From Qipengyuania marisflavi (GTDB taxonomy: Bacteria; Pseudomonadota; Alphaproteobacteria; Sphingomonadales; Sphingomonadaceae), in assembly GCF_005884405.1 (NCBI RefSeq), contig NZ_VCAO01000005.1:1-64000 (forward strand): 64,000 nucleotides of DNA. Direction: 5' to 3'. Of the stretch, positions 45,026 to 53,407 are shown one piece after another (within the stretch, counting starts at the first letter, position 1; the number at the start of each line of letters is the position of its first letter). Below the pieces are notes generated by a model. It searched no databases, had not been told where the DNA came from, and saw only the letters and a list, made by a program, of their open reading frames with translations. Both the position numbers and the translations under genes were made by a program.

Positions 45026-45568
45026 TTAAGCGGACTTTAGATAGCGGATCGCTTTTCGCTTTCGGGTCCAGAACCCATCTTCATAAGGGCTGTCTTTCCA
45101 GCGCCGCGCCATAGCCTCAAACTCGCAAAATGCCTTGGGGGCATCTCGATTGCGCCGGATTTCTTTTATGAAAGCTTCCGTTGCTTCAAAATCCGAGATC
45201 ATTGCGGTGTTGAACCACGAACGGTAAACCCTCTCGTCAATAACCCCCTCGCAGATGCTCACGGAGGTCAATTCGTGAATATTGAGGACGGTCCGGATGG
45301 CCTCAAAGTTTTTCGACGCTCGCTCATCCAGCGAAGCGTATGTTACAAGCTTCGTGGAGCCGGACTTAAGCTCATTGAATTTTTCGCGAGCCTCGATGAG
45401 TTCGCGATCAGACTGTTGATGGAGGATCAGGTCCAGGGTGTTCCGGCGAGTCGTGTTCCGACGATGCGCCCCTATAATGAGAAAGGCCGCAATCGCAGAT
45501 AAAACTACGGCCCCGCTTTGGATGTCGGGGCCGTAGGTGTTCCAGAAGCTATATATGCTTGAGAACAT
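45026..45568 (-). CDS. Cargo: DUF4760-family membrane protein
   Basis: The product is 180 residues from ATG 45568 (a longer frame begins with GTG at 45667). One transmembrane segment (SGAVVLSAIAAFLIIGAHRR) is followed by the DUF4760 pattern TLDLILHQQSDRELIEAREK, then IHELTSVSICEGVIDERVYR. The cytosolic domain is helical. The family is uncharacterised and frequent near mobile DNA and defence genes; role unknown. It ends directly at the transposase stop (convergent, no gap). Confidence 0.8.
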   Translation of the reverse strand: MFSSIYSFWNTYGPDIQSGAVVLSAIAAFLIIGAHRRNTTRRNTLDLILHQQSDRELIEAREKFNELKSGSTKLVTYASLDERASKNFEAIRTVLNIHELTSVSICEGVIDERVYRSWFNTAMISDFEATEAFIKEIRRNRDAPKAFCEFEAMARRWKDSPYEDGFWTRKRKAIRYLKSA

Positions 45569-45847
45569 TGATTTTTCGGCGTTAATCGCCGAGACCTTCG
45601 AAGCGCATATCTCTGTCTCCTCTTTATGTCCCGCATTGTACCATTCACTGCTTAATGAACGGTGCACCTCCAGTGCAGGTTCCTGTCAGCTTTGCATCGC
45701 CTGTGATGGCTTTTAGCAGCATCGCTGATGGTGTTGTTTTCAATCTAGCCATTGGCGACGTTAGCAGCAACGCTAATGTTGCCGCCGTTGCAGTCAATGT
45801 GGGCGTGAATTATGATGGTGCAACCCTGTTTGTGATAACGTTGTCAT

Positions 45848-45946
45848 ATGGTTTCCTACCTCAAAACCGCCGCCATGTGGCTTGCAACCCTAGCGTTCTT
45901 CGCCGTCATCATCGGATGGCCGCTGCACACATGGCTTACGGGCTGA
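45848..45946 (+). CDS. Possible 32-residue membrane peptide in the element
   Basis: ATG 45848 opens a 33-codon frame ending TGA 45944-45946. It encodes a single hydrophobic helix (WLATLAFFAVIIGWPLHTWL) after a short Lys-containing start. No strong RBS is seen. It overlaps the convergent small helical gene by 11 nt. The region 45668-45847 before it shows no other gene. Confidence 0.3.
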   Translation: MVSYLKTAAMWLATLAFFAVIIGWPLHTWLTG

Positions 45947-46367
45947 CAGACCACCGCAGCAAGCCCTTGTCGCCCTGATCGGACACCACCAGCGTCCGCT
46001 CCCGCAAGTTCCGCAGTGCGGCCCCTATCCGCTTGTGCATGGCTTTCTGTAGGTCGCTGTCGTTCAAGTTCAGTTCGCGCTCTGCCATTAGCCGCAGGGT
46101 TATCGCTCTGGCATCCATAGCGCCTTCCTTACGCAGCATCGCGAGGATTGCGCGGGTCACTTGCCCTTTGAATGCCCTGTGCCTTGGTGGCAGCGGTTTG
46201 GGCTTGATCTCTTCCAGCTCTATATCGGGGACGAACATACGCAGCGAGGCGTCTATGTGGTCCATATCGATGAAGGCTTGCCGCAACTGGTCTTGCAACC
46301 CGTCAATGGTTCCTGCCAGTTCTCCGCGCTTGTCACGAAGGGCGCTTACTACGTGTGTGTCTGCCAT
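45936..46367 (-). CDS. Cargo: small helical, winged-helix-like protein
   Basis: The 143-residue product starts MADTHVVSALRDKRGELAGT with a coiled-coil-like segment (about residues 8-45). It continues PPRHRAFKGQVTRAILAMLR and a C-terminal region (AMHKRIGAALRNLRERTLVV then SDQGDKGLLRW) that reads like a winged helix. This family is common in alphaproteobacteria and often near transposases; I do not know a function. It begins 43 nt inside the right inverted repeat. Confidence 0.78.
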   Translation of the reverse strand: MADTHVVSALRDKRGELAGTIDGLQDQLRQAFIDMDHIDASLRMFVPDIELEEIKPKPLPPRHRAFKGQVTRAILAMLRKEGAMDARAITLRLMAERELNLNDSDLQKAMHKRIGAALRNLRERTLVVSDQGDKGLLRWSVSP

Positions 46368-46409
46368 ACGATGACATTAGGCTACTGGCGCGATGACAAC
46401 CATAATGCT

Positions 46410-46435
46410 ATTGGTGCGTTTGCTACATAATACCG
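46410..46435 (-). repeat. Right terminal inverted repeat of the IS1595-family element
   Basis: This is the perfect 26-bp reverse complement of 42816-42841; it ends ...CTACATAATACCG at 46435. Confidence 0.95.
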
Positions 46436-46443
46436 GAATTCCA
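46436..46443. repeat. Target site duplication, right copy
   Basis: GAATTCCA, direct repeat of 42808-42815. Confidence 0.95.
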
Positions 46444-47035
46444 ACGCGCCGTGCTCGATTCGCTACGCCAGCCGCTGGAGACCGGCCGGGTCGATGTCGC
46501 GCGTGCCAATGCACACGTCAGCTTTCCCGCCAATGTCCAATTGATCGCGGCGATGAACCCGTGCCGCTGCGGCCATCTGGGCGATCCCGCACTGGCCTGC
46601 AGCCGCGCCCCGCGCTGCGCCGCCGATTATCAGGGCAAGGTCTCCGGCCCGCTGCTTGACCGCGTGGATTTGCACGTCGAGGTCGATCCGGTCAGCGCCG
46701 CCGATCTCTCCCTGCCCCCGCCTGCCGAAGGCAGCAGAGAAGTCGCCGCGCGAGTCGCCGCAGCACGCGACCGGCAAACCGCACGCCGCGAAGACAGCGG
46801 CGCGCGGACCAATGCGGAACTGGATGGTGACGCACTCGAACGCTTCGCCACGCCCGACGAAGCAGGCCGCACACTGCTCATGCAGGCAGCCACAGCCATG
46901 CGCCTGTCCGCGCGCGGTTATACCAGAGTGCTGCGAGTCGCCCGCACCATTGCAGATCTGGCAGGCGCCGAAGACATCGGCCGCATCCACGTCGCCGAAG
47001 CGCTCAGCTACCGCCGGGTCGCACCGCGGGCCTGA
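46444..47035 (+). pseudogene. comM: comM (YifB), 3' fragment
   Basis: This continues comM in the frame of the 5' fragment once the element is removed: QRAVLDSLRQPLETGRVDVA, the sensor region NVQLIAAMNPCRCGHLGD with its Cys cluster, SGPLLDRVDLHVEV with the arginine finger, and the C-terminal YTRVLRVARTIADLAGAEDI. The combined native gene is 1,509 bp (502 residues), the usual ComM length. A GTG at 46451 could start an isolated fragment, but there is no sign of function. Confidence 0.95.
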
Positions 47036-47428
47036 TCACTCCTCGCCGAGGTCGAGGTTCAGCTTGACCGGCTGGTGTTCGTGATCGCCTTCGAATTTGG
47101 CGAGGAAATCCTCGATTGGCATCGCCTGTGCGCGGTTGACCTTGTCGGCGGAGGGCTGCGCGACATGTGCACCAGTATCGCCGGGGGTCACGCGGACGTG
47201 GAGATAGGGCACCCAGATTTCGCCGTAATCGGCCTGCTGGTACCACACGTCGAGCACATCATGGCTGGCCCAATTGCCATCGGGTTCCTTCAGCCGGATG
47301 CCTTCGCCAATGCGCGGCACCGCCATCGCCTTGATGCGAAATTGCGTCTGGTGCGTTTCGTTCTGGATTTCGATTTCAATCACGTTCGCGCAGGCCAATC
47401 CGGTCGGTGGTTCTTGATGTGACAGCAT
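47036..47428 (-). CDS. Hypothetical protein convergent with comM
   Basis: This up to 130-residue cytosolic protein contains FRIKAMAVPRIGEGIRLKEP and DVLDVWYQQADYGEIWVPYL, a beta-rich small domain, and an acidic end. A GTG at 47383 (VIEIEIQNETHQ) may be the true start. The stop directly abuts the comM stop. No family recognised. Confidence 0.7.
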   Translation of the reverse strand: MLSHQEPPTGLACANVIEIEIQNETHQTQFRIKAMAVPRIGEGIRLKEPDGNWASHDVLDVWYQQADYGEIWVPYLHVRVTPGDTGAHVAQPSADKVNRAQAMPIEDFLAKFEGDHEHQPVKLNLDLGEE

Positions 47429-47542
47429 CCATGACAGCGATGCATTGACATGGTTTTAACGATGACGTCACGGCTGCAAACATTCCTGACATACGCGCAA
47501 CTGCGCGCCATGCATCAGGTCGCCTGCCTCACGCCACCAGTG

Positions 47543-48097
47543 TCAGGCCGCCTGCGGGGCCTTGCGCGTCTTGGCCAGATCGACAACCGAGCCGCGTCCC
47601 AGCGCCTCAGCCTCTTCCACGCGGGTGCCATCGGCGCGGATGCCGACATTGCCGCGTTCGACCAGCCACAGATCGGCAGGTCCAAGGATGCGGCCATCAT
47701 GCGACAGGATCGAGGTTGGCCCGATGGGCATCCGGTCGCGCTCATCAACCAGCACGGGGTTCTCGACCACTTCCGAACCATATTTCTGGCCCCATTGCCG
47801 CAGCGCAATCATTGCGGGCAGCAGGTCGAAGCCCTTTTCCGTCAGACGATATTCGATCTTGCGGCGATCTTCGGCGCAAGGATCACGCTTCAAAATGCCG
47901 TGCTCGACCAGCTTGGCCAGCCGATTTGACAGGATATTGCGGGCGATCCCCAGTTCGGTGAGGAATTCCTCGAAATGATGCAGCCCGTTGAAGCTGGCGC
48001 GCAGGATCATGAACGACCAGCGTTCGCCCATCACCTCCAGCGCTTGCGGCAGGCCGCATTCGGTCAGCTCGCGCAGGGGTTCTCGTAGATCGCCCAT
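47543..48097 (-). CDS. HxlR-family transcriptional regulator
   Basis: The product is 184 residues from ATG 48097 with GAGAGGAC upstream. The N-terminal winged helix carries the HxlR pattern CGLPQALEVMGERWSFMILR, HFEEFLTELGIARNILSNRL and HGILKRDPCAEDRRKIEYRL. A C-terminal extension of about 80 residues is typical of the longer sub-group. It is divergent from the CC_3452-type gene, with a repeat-rich region between, so it may regulate itself and that gene. Confidence 0.92.
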   Translation of the reverse strand: MGDLREPLRELTECGLPQALEVMGERWSFMILRASFNGLHHFEEFLTELGIARNILSNRLAKLVEHGILKRDPCAEDRRKIEYRLTEKGFDLLPAMIALRQWGQKYGSEVVENPVLVDERDRMPIGPTSILSHDGRILGPADLWLVERGNVGIRADGTRVEEAEALGRGSVVDLAKTRKAPQAA

Positions 48098-48166
48098 AAG
48101 TGTGCAGTCCTCTCTGGCGGTCTTCCTAACGCCAATTGCGGCGAATCCACAAACTTTAGATTTTGA

Positions 48167-48236
48167 TTGCGGAATGCAACTTAACTCACTAGGTGGTGAT
48201 TCGCAACGAGTTGCATATCGCAACTTACTTGCGGAA
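48167..48236. promoter_or_regulatory. Repeat-rich operator candidate between hxlR-type gene and CC_3452 gene
   Basis: The region holds TTGCGGAA twice (48167-48174, 48229-48236), GCAACTTA twice (48176-48183, 48220-48227) and a palindrome GCAAC-GA-GTTGC (48203-48214). Such spaced half-sites fit a dimeric winged-helix regulator. Binding is inferred. Confidence 0.5.
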
Positions 48237-48281
48237 CACGCAAGGCCTGTTGCGAAAACTGCACGTCGAAAGGACCTCCCC

Positions 48282-48623
48282 ATGAACGCCTTCCTCCCCC
48301 GCTCGCTCAATATCGGTGCAATTGGCGCCGCCCTTGCCTGGACCACGCTGACCATTGGCACCGTCATCGCCCCGGCCCCTGCCGCCGCCCAGACTGGCGC
48401 GGCCTATTACACTGCCGAGCTGGCGCAGCCCGCAGACAGCCGCATTACCGTGGCTGGCGGCGTTGCCTGGCGCTGCGAAGGCACCACCTGCAAGGCGAAG
48501 AAAGGCAATTCGCGCCCCGTGCGCATGTGCCGTGAACTGAAGCGAGAGTTGGGCGATGTCGCCGATTTCACCACCAAGGGCGAGACGCTGGAAGCCAAGC
48601 TGCTCGAACGCTGCAACGCCTGA
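48282..48623 (+). CDS. CC_3452-family secreted protein
   Basis: This 113-residue protein has a long signal peptide ending APAPAAAQ. The mature part AAYYTAELAQPADSRITVAG, GVAWRCEGTTCKAKKGNSRP and VRMCRELKRELGDVADFTTK matches the CC_3452 family of small exported alphaproteobacterial proteins with conserved Cys. Function unknown. AAGGACC precedes the ATG and a strong terminator follows. Confidence 0.9.
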   Translation: MNAFLPRSLNIGAIGAALAWTTLTIGTVIAPAPAAAQTGAAYYTAELAQPADSRITVAGGVAWRCEGTTCKAKKGNSRPVRMCRELKRELGDVADFTTKGETLEAKLLERCNA

Positions 48624-48665
48624 GACCTTCCCACCGTCCCTCTCCCTCCCGCGGGGCGGCACTCC

Positions 48666-48696
48666 AAGCCCCGGCGTTAACGCGCCGGGGCTTTTT
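48666..48696 (+). terminator. Rho-independent terminator after CC_3452 gene
   Basis: AAGCCCCGGCG-TTAACG-CGCCGGGGCTT followed by TTT: an 11-bp perfect GC-rich stem, 6-nt loop and T-run. It lies 43 nt after the CC_3452 stop. Confidence 0.95.
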
Positions 48697-48701
48697 GCGT
48701 T

Positions 48702-49313
48702 TCAGATCAGTCCGCGCTGTAACAGGTCAGTGCGCAAAGCGGCGGCATTAGCGAAGTGATGCACCTGCCAGCCGCACGCCTGAGCCGTTGCAATATTGGC
48801 CGCGTTGTCATCGATGAACAGCATTTGCGCAGGATCGCGGCCAAACCGCTTGGCGGCCAGAGCGAAGATGGCAGGGTCAGGCTTGGTGATTCGCTCCTCA
48901 CCCGAAACGACGATTTCGCGGAATGCGTCGAAGATCGGCGCGATTGGCCGGAACCCCGCCCAGAATTCAGCCCCAAAATTGGTGATGGCATATAGGGGAA
49001 CGCCGCAGTCAGTCAGAGCCTGAACCAGTGCGTGACTGCCCGGCACCGGGCCAGGAATGGTTTCGTTGAAGCGTTCGGCATAGGCGCGAATCGCGACCGC
49101 ATACTCAGGGAACTGAGTGATTCTTTCGGGCACCATTTCGGCCAGCGGACGTCCGGCGTCATGCTGAAAATGCCATTCCTCCGTCACCACATGATCAAGC
49201 ACGAAGCGCAGCTCGCCCGGATCATCGACCAGCTTTTCGAACAGGGCGCCAAGCTGCCACTGATACAGCACGCGGCCCACATCAAACACGACTGCCTCAA
49301 CCGCCCGACTCAC
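48702..49313 (-). CDS. HAD-family hydrolase (epoxide hydrolase N-like/YihX-type)
   Basis: The 203-residue product has HAD motif I VVFDVGRVLYQW, motif II YAITNFGAEFW, motif III KPDPAIF and motif IV FIDDNAANI. The second motif-I Asp is replaced by Gly (DVG), as in the YihX-like sub-group. The GTG at 49313 is chosen because AGGGGAA lies 8 nt upstream. Phosphatase substrate is unknown. Confidence 0.9.
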   Translation of the reverse strand: MSRAVEAVVFDVGRVLYQWQLGALFEKLVDDPGELRFVLDHVVTEEWHFQHDAGRPLAEMVPERITQFPEYAVAIRAYAERFNETIPGPVPGSHALVQALTDCGVPLYAITNFGAEFWAGFRPIAPIFDAFREIVVSGEERITKPDPAIFALAAKRFGRDPAQMLFIDDNAANIATAQACGWQVHHFANAAALRTDLLQRGLI

Positions 49314-49338
49314 CGCTGCATTCCCCTGAAACGCGAAC

Positions 49339-49366
49339 GGCCCGGACTCCTGATCGGAGCCGGGCC
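49339..49366 (-). terminator. Hairpin downstream of rpmJ
   Basis: GGCCCGGACTCC / GGAGCCGGGCC form an 11-bp stem with one bulge and a 5-nt loop. It lies between rpmJ and the HAD gene on the reverse strand. No T-run follows. Confidence 0.55.
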
Positions 49367-49411
49367 GGTTGCATCTATAGACCGCGCACGGCGGCCCATC
49401 ACGCCGTGTGC

Positions 49412-49537
49412 TTAGCCCTGGCGGGCCTTGAAGCGGCGGTTGGTCTTGTTGATGACATAGGTCCGCCCGCGGCGACGGATCACGCGGCAATCGCGGTGAC
49501 GGCCCTTGAGCGACTTGAGGCTGTTGCGGATCTTCAT
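49412..49537 (-). CDS. rpmJ: 50S ribosomal protein L36
   Basis: This 41-residue protein starts [20 protein letters not shown] and ends [17 protein letters not shown]. It is the longer C-minus type L36 common in alphaproteobacteria, with only one Cys remaining of the zinc ligands. Confidence 0.96.
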   Translation of the reverse strand: MKIRNSLKSLKGRHRDCRVIRRRGRTYVINKTNRRFKARQG

Positions 49538-49627
49538 CGTTTCTCTCAATCAAATAAATACGCGCCGGAGATGGTGCCCCGACGCGACAATTTCAAGCGC
49601 GCCCGTTAGCGGGGGGTCCGATTCCCG

Positions 49628-50641
49628 TCAACCGTTTCCGCGCAATTCGGACAGGCGGCGTTCCCATTGCAGTGCATGGCTGATGATCTCGCCCAGATCC
49701 TCATGCTGCGGTTGCCACGTCAGGGTGGCACGGATGCGCGCAGGATCGGAAACCAGCTCGCCCGGATCGCCCGCGCGGCGCGGCTCCAGCTTGCGAGTGA
49801 TGGTCTGATTGGTCACCCGGTCGACCGCATCAAGCACTTCGAGCACCGAGAACCCCCGGCCATAGCCGCAATTCATCGTCAGCGACCGCTCTGGCTGGGC
49901 GATCAGCGCCTCCAGCGCCAGCACATGCGCGGCGGCCAGATCGCTGACATGAATATAGTCGCGCACCCCGGTGCCGTCTGCCGTATCGTAATCGGTGCCG
50001 AACACGGCAACGCTGTCACGCTTGCCCGTAGCGGCTTCGCAAGCCACCTTGATCAGATGCGTTGCCCCGGCAGTGGATTGCCCGCTGCGCGCCTGCGGAT
50101 CTGCGCCGGCGACGTTAAAGTAACGCAGCGCGCAATGGTTAAAGCCGTGCGCCGCGCTGGCGTCGGACAGCATCTGTTCGGTCATCAGCTTGGACCAGCC
50201 ATAGGGGTTGATCGGCACCTTGGGGCTGTCTTCATCAATGGGCGAGCTTTCGGGCACGCCATAGGTTGCCGCTGTCGAGCTGAAGATGAAATGATCCACC
50301 CCGCCAGCCACCGCCGCAGCGATCAGCGCGCGGCTTTTGACCGTATTGTTCTCGTAATATTTAAGCGGCTGTTCGACCGATTCGGGCACAATGATCGATC
50401 CGGCGAAATGCATGATCGCCTTCGTGCCCTGCTCGGCAAAGATCCGCGCCAGCAGCGCGGCATCGGCGATATCCCCTTCATACAGCGGGACGCCGTCGGG
50501 AATGGCAAACGCGAAGCCGGTCGACAGATTGTCGATCACGGCCACGTCCCAGCCTGCATCTTTCAGCGCCAGCACCGCATGGCTGCCAATATAGCCAGCC
50601 CCGCCGGTGACCAGCACCGGTACTTTGTCTGTATTATTCAT
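49628..50641 (-). CDS. galE: UDP-glucose 4-epimerase
   Basis: This 337-residue short-chain dehydrogenase has the NAD motif [16 protein letters not shown], the catalytic Ser/Thr region [14 protein letters not shown] and YxxxK in [12 protein letters not shown], then [11 protein letters not shown]. It interconverts UDP-glucose and UDP-galactose. It is divergent from the M14 peptidase. The long forward ORF over it is antisense. Confidence 0.95.
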   Translation of the reverse strand: MNNTDKVPVLVTGGAGYIGSHAVLALKDAGWDVAVIDNLSTGFAFAIPDGVPLYEGDIADAALLARIFAEQGTKAIMHFAGSIIVPESVEQPLKYYENNTVKSRALIAAAVAGGVDHFIFSSTAATYGVPESSPIDEDSPKVPINPYGWSKLMTEQMLSDASAAHGFNHCALRYFNVAGADPQARSGQSTAGATHLIKVACEAATGKRDSVAVFGTDYDTADGTGVRDYIHVSDLAAAHVLALEALIAQPERSLTMNCGYGRGFSVLEVLDAVDRVTNQTITRKLEPRRAGDPGELVSDPARIRATLTWQPQHEDLGEIISHALQWERRLSELRGNG

Positions 50642-50809
50642 GACGCGCGCCCTAGCATACGATTTGGTAATCGCAATTCGCCTAAGGAGCCGCCGCGCCG
50701 GTACCGGTGCAACCGAATCACCCCCTTGCGCAGACACGCGCAAACGCCCATGCGGGCGGCGCAATTCTGGCGGGCCTGCCCGCTGCACGATACGAAAAAG
50801 AGGTTTTCA

Positions 50810-51961
50810 GTGAGCGATATCCGGATCGATTCCGCCTTTGACAGCGGCAATATCGAAGTGCTTGCAATCGATGGTGCGACAGCCAAATTGGCTATCCCGC
50901 GCGACCACATGAGCGAATTTGCGCAGTGGTTCCATTTCCGCGTTGGCGGTGCGGCGGGGCGCGAGCTTGAGCTCAATATCACCGGCCTCAATGACAGCGC
51001 ATATCCCGGCGGCTGGCCCGGCTATGACGCGTGCGTTTCCGAAGACCGTGATTATTGGGCCCGCGCCGCCTCCAGCTTTGATAAGGATGCCGACGGCGGC
51101 ACGCTGACGATCCGCTATACGCCCGCCAGCGATATCGCCTGGTTTGCCTATTTCGCCCCCTATTCGATGGAACGGCACCATGATCTGGTGGCCGAGGCTG
51201 CTGCGTCGGAAGGCGTCGAATACCGTCATCTGGGCAATACGCTGGACGGTCAGCCGATCGATTGCCTGGCAATGGGCGAAGGCGCGGTCAATGTCTGGCT
51301 GTATGCCCGCCAACATCCCGGTGAAACACAGGCCGAATGGTGGATGGAAGGCGCGCTGGAAGTGCTGACCGATCCTGCCGACAGCGTCGGGCGCGAATTG
51401 CGCAAGCGGTGCCGCCTGAATGTGGTGCCGAACTGTAATCCCGACGGCAGCCGCCGCGGCCATCTGCGCACCAATGCTGTGGGCGTGAACCTTAACCGCG
51501 AATGGGAAAACCCGACTGCGGATAAATCCCCCGAAGTGCTCGCCATCCGCAATGCGATGGATGCCACGGGCGTCGATTTCGCAATGGACGTCCACGGCGA
51601 CGAGGCGATCCCCGTCAGCTTTCTGGCCGGATTCGAAGGCATCCCGTCATGGACCGATGCGCAGGGCGAAAGTTATTACACTTACGAGCGTATCCTTGAC
51701 CGCCGCACACTCGATTTCCAGACCGAGCAAGGCTATGCCAAGGCCAAGCGCGGCGGGGCCAATCTGTCGATGAGCACCAATCAGGTGGCAGAGCGTTTCG
51801 GAGCCACCGCCATGACGCTGGAAATGCCGTATAAGGACAATCCGGCCAGCCCCGAGCCCGATCAGGGCTGGAGCCCCGAACGGTGCAAGATGCTGGCGCG
51901 CGATTGTTTGGCCAGCCTGCTTGAATGGCTGGATAGCAAAGACAGCAAAAACGACAGCTAA
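50810..51961 (+). CDS. M14-type cytosolic carboxypeptidase-like protein
   Basis: The product is 383 residues from the GTG at 50810 (AAAGAGG upstream). An N-terminal beta domain ([20 protein letters not shown]) is typical of CCP/Nna1-like carboxypeptidases. The zinc site is HxxE in [17 protein letters not shown] and His in [12 protein letters not shown]; the catalytic Glu is in TLEMPYKDN. There is no signal peptide. In eukaryotes this family trims polyglutamate; the bacterial substrate is unknown. Confidence 0.92.
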   Translation: MSDIRIDSAFDSGNIEVLAIDGATAKLAIPRDHMSEFAQWFHFRVGGAAGRELELNITGLNDSAYPGGWPGYDACVSEDRDYWARAASSFDKDADGGTLTIRYTPASDIAWFAYFAPYSMERHHDLVAEAAASEGVEYRHLGNTLDGQPIDCLAMGEGAVNVWLYARQHPGETQAEWWMEGALEVLTDPADSVGRELRKRCRLNVVPNCNPDGSRRGHLRTNAVGVNLNREWENPTADKSPEVLAIRNAMDATGVDFAMDVHGDEAIPVSFLAGFEGIPSWTDAQGESYYTYERILDRRTLDFQTEQGYAKAKRGGANLSMSTNQVAERFGATAMTLEMPYKDNPASPEPDQGWSPERCKMLARDCLASLLEWLDSKDSKNDS

Positions 51962-51983
51962 GCTGCCCAGCGGCGGCGCGGAA

Positions 51984-52157
51984 TCATCCCGCTAGCACTG
52001 CCGCAGCCACTTCTTCGGGCGTGCCGGTGACCAGCAGTGGCTGGCCTCCGACAATGCCGACGAGCGTCTGGCCGTTCTCGCCAATGCGCAGCCAAGCGAT
52101 ATTGCTGGCCACCACGAGGTAATTTCCGCCGCGCGATTTGAGAGGTACGAATTTCAT
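51984..52157 (-). CDS. Small hypothetical protein (57 residues)
   Basis: ATG 52157 is preceded by AGGAGAC. The product starts MKFVPLKSRGGNYLVVASNI, has a two-strand centre and ends LLVTGTPEEVAAAVLAG. It looks like a conserved small beta-type protein of sphingomonads. Function unknown. The longer ORF in another frame is not credible. Confidence 0.75.
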   Translation of the reverse strand: MKFVPLKSRGGNYLVVASNIAWLRIGENGQTLVGIVGGQPLLVTGTPEEVAAAVLAG

Positions 52158-52237
52158 TGGGGGTGTCTCCTGACACCGGCACCCTTAGCGCCAACCACTC
52201 TCTGCCGCGTTAACGCCCGCATGTTTCTTTCGCGGTT

Positions 52238-52654
52238 TTAGTCGAGGCTGGCGGGGCCAAAGGCGTGCGGAAGCAACTCCGAAAGGCGTACCCGCCGCAC
52301 AGTCCCCGGCCCGACACACAGAATCTCCGGATCGGTGCTGCCCAGCTGGGCCAACTCGCTCAGCACCTGACGGCACCGCCCGCACGGCGTGATCGGTTCG
52401 CTGCCGCCCTTGTCCAGCGGGCCGACCACAGCGACCGCTTCCAGCCCCCCGCGTACTCCGCCCGCCATCGCCTTGGAAACCGCGACCGTTTCAGCGCATA
52501 GCGCCAGACCGTAGCTGGCGTTTTCGATATTGGTGCCGGTCACCACGCTGCCATCGGCGAAGCGCAGCGCAGCACCCACGGCGAAATCCGAATAGGGCGA
52601 GTAGGAATGGCGCGCCGCCTCGCGCGCGGCGGCGATCAGATTTTCGTCAGTCAT
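52238..52654 (-). CDS. cdd: Cytidine deaminase
   Basis: This 138-residue zinc enzyme deaminates cytidine and deoxycytidine. Catalytic motifs are LCAETVAV (Cys and Glu) and TPCGRCRQVL (two Cys). It overlaps the upstream GH25-like gene by 1 nt. Confidence 0.96.
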   Translation of the reverse strand: MTDENLIAAAREAARHSYSPYSDFAVGAALRFADGSVVTGTNIENASYGLALCAETVAVSKAMAGGVRGGLEAVAVVGPLDKGGSEPITPCGRCRQVLSELAQLGSTDPEILCVGPGTVRRVRLSELLPHAFGPASLD

Positions 52655-53403
52655 TAATTGTCCTCACGCCGGATCACTGCCCAGCGCAGCGGCTTCGCGG
52701 CTGCCTCGGTCTGCAAGGTCCGGTTTGCCGTCCACAACATCCACGGACGGCCAGCATAGACCGGCTCGAACCAATTGCGGGCCAGCCACAATTGCCGGTC
52801 AATCCGCTGCGCGACGTGATAGCGCTCTTCGAAATCCTTGCTCGGCGCCAGAATCACCGCCTTGCCCGAATGCGCCTCTATCTGATTGACCAGCGTCATC
52901 AGCTCGCTTTGGACCGCAGCGTCCGAAACGCGCGTGGGGCAATCGCTCGCATCGCCTTCCAGCAGGATCGCCGGCGGCAGCAGATCGCCATCGCGCGGCA
53001 CCACGGTTACGAAATTGGCCGATTGCCCGTCAGCCGGGACGCAAGGGTCGAATTCATGTACCGCGCCGACTTCCAGACCGGCATCACGCGCGGCCGCGAA
53101 GTTGGCGGGGAAGCGCGCATCCTGCCGGCCAGCACCGTGGCTCGCCAGCACATATGTGAACTTCGCGCCCAGCCCGGCGATAGTGCCGAAATCGACAACC
53201 CCGTCACGCTCGCCCACCACTGCGCCCTGATCAGGCCACAACTGTTCGTCTGGACGCCATTGCCGCCCCTTGTACCATGCGAAACCCGCAGCCAGCAGCG
53301 CGAATGCCAGCAGGAACGCGGCCATGATGCCCGCGCGCGAGACCTGCCGTTTGGCTTTCTTCTTGCTGCGGCGCTTGCGCTGAACCGTTTGCTTCCTGGC
53401 CAT
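52654..53403 (-). CDS. GH25-like membrane-anchored lysozyme-family protein
   Basis: The product is 249 residues. A very basic N-terminus precedes one transmembrane segment (GIMAAFLLAFALLAAGFAWY). The rest reads as a GH25 barrel: GVVDFGTIAGLGAKFTYVLA, SHG, GLEVGAVHEFD, AILLEGDASD and QIEAHSGKAVILAPSKDFEE. The Asp in VDFG and the acidic residues in LLEGD may be the catalytic pair, but the motifs diverge from classic lysozymes, so muramidase activity is uncertain. Confidence 0.8.
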   Translation of the reverse strand: MARKQTVQRKRRSKKKAKRQVSRAGIMAAFLLAFALLAAGFAWYKGRQWRPDEQLWPDQGAVVGERDGVVDFGTIAGLGAKFTYVLASHGAGRQDARFPANFAAARDAGLEVGAVHEFDPCVPADGQSANFVTVVPRDGDLLPPAILLEGDASDCPTRVSDAAVQSELMTLVNQIEAHSGKAVILAPSKDFEERYHVAQRIDRQLWLARNWFEPVYAGRPWMLWTANRTLQTEAAAKPLRWAVIRREDN

Positions 53404-53407
53404 GCCC

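Larger units (their letters stand above)
42816..46435. mobile_element. IS1595-family transposon with cargo genes, inserted in comM
   Basis: This complete 3,620-bp element is bounded by 26-bp perfect inverted repeats and an 8-bp target duplication. Deleting it with one duplication rejoins comM in frame (DELPEF-QRAVLDS). It encodes a zinc-ribbon DDE transposase in the middle. To its left, on the reverse strand, lie a membrane protein gene and a DUF6471 gene. To its right, also reverse, lie a DUF4760 gene and a small helical protein gene, plus a possible 32-residue membrane peptide on the forward strand. The intact ends and transposase suggest recent insertion and possible activity. Passenger genes are known in some IS1595-family members. 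Confidence 0.96.

Noticed and set aside
45655-45978. 107-codon forward frame in the element
   Set aside because: It starts opposite the DUF4760 5' region, has no RBS and no protein family resemblance; only the internal 32-residue ORF in another frame is worth noting.
49667-50809. Long N-terminal extension of the M14 carboxypeptidase frame
   Set aside because: It runs antisense through galE; the GTG at 50810 with an RBS and the domain start fix the real gene.
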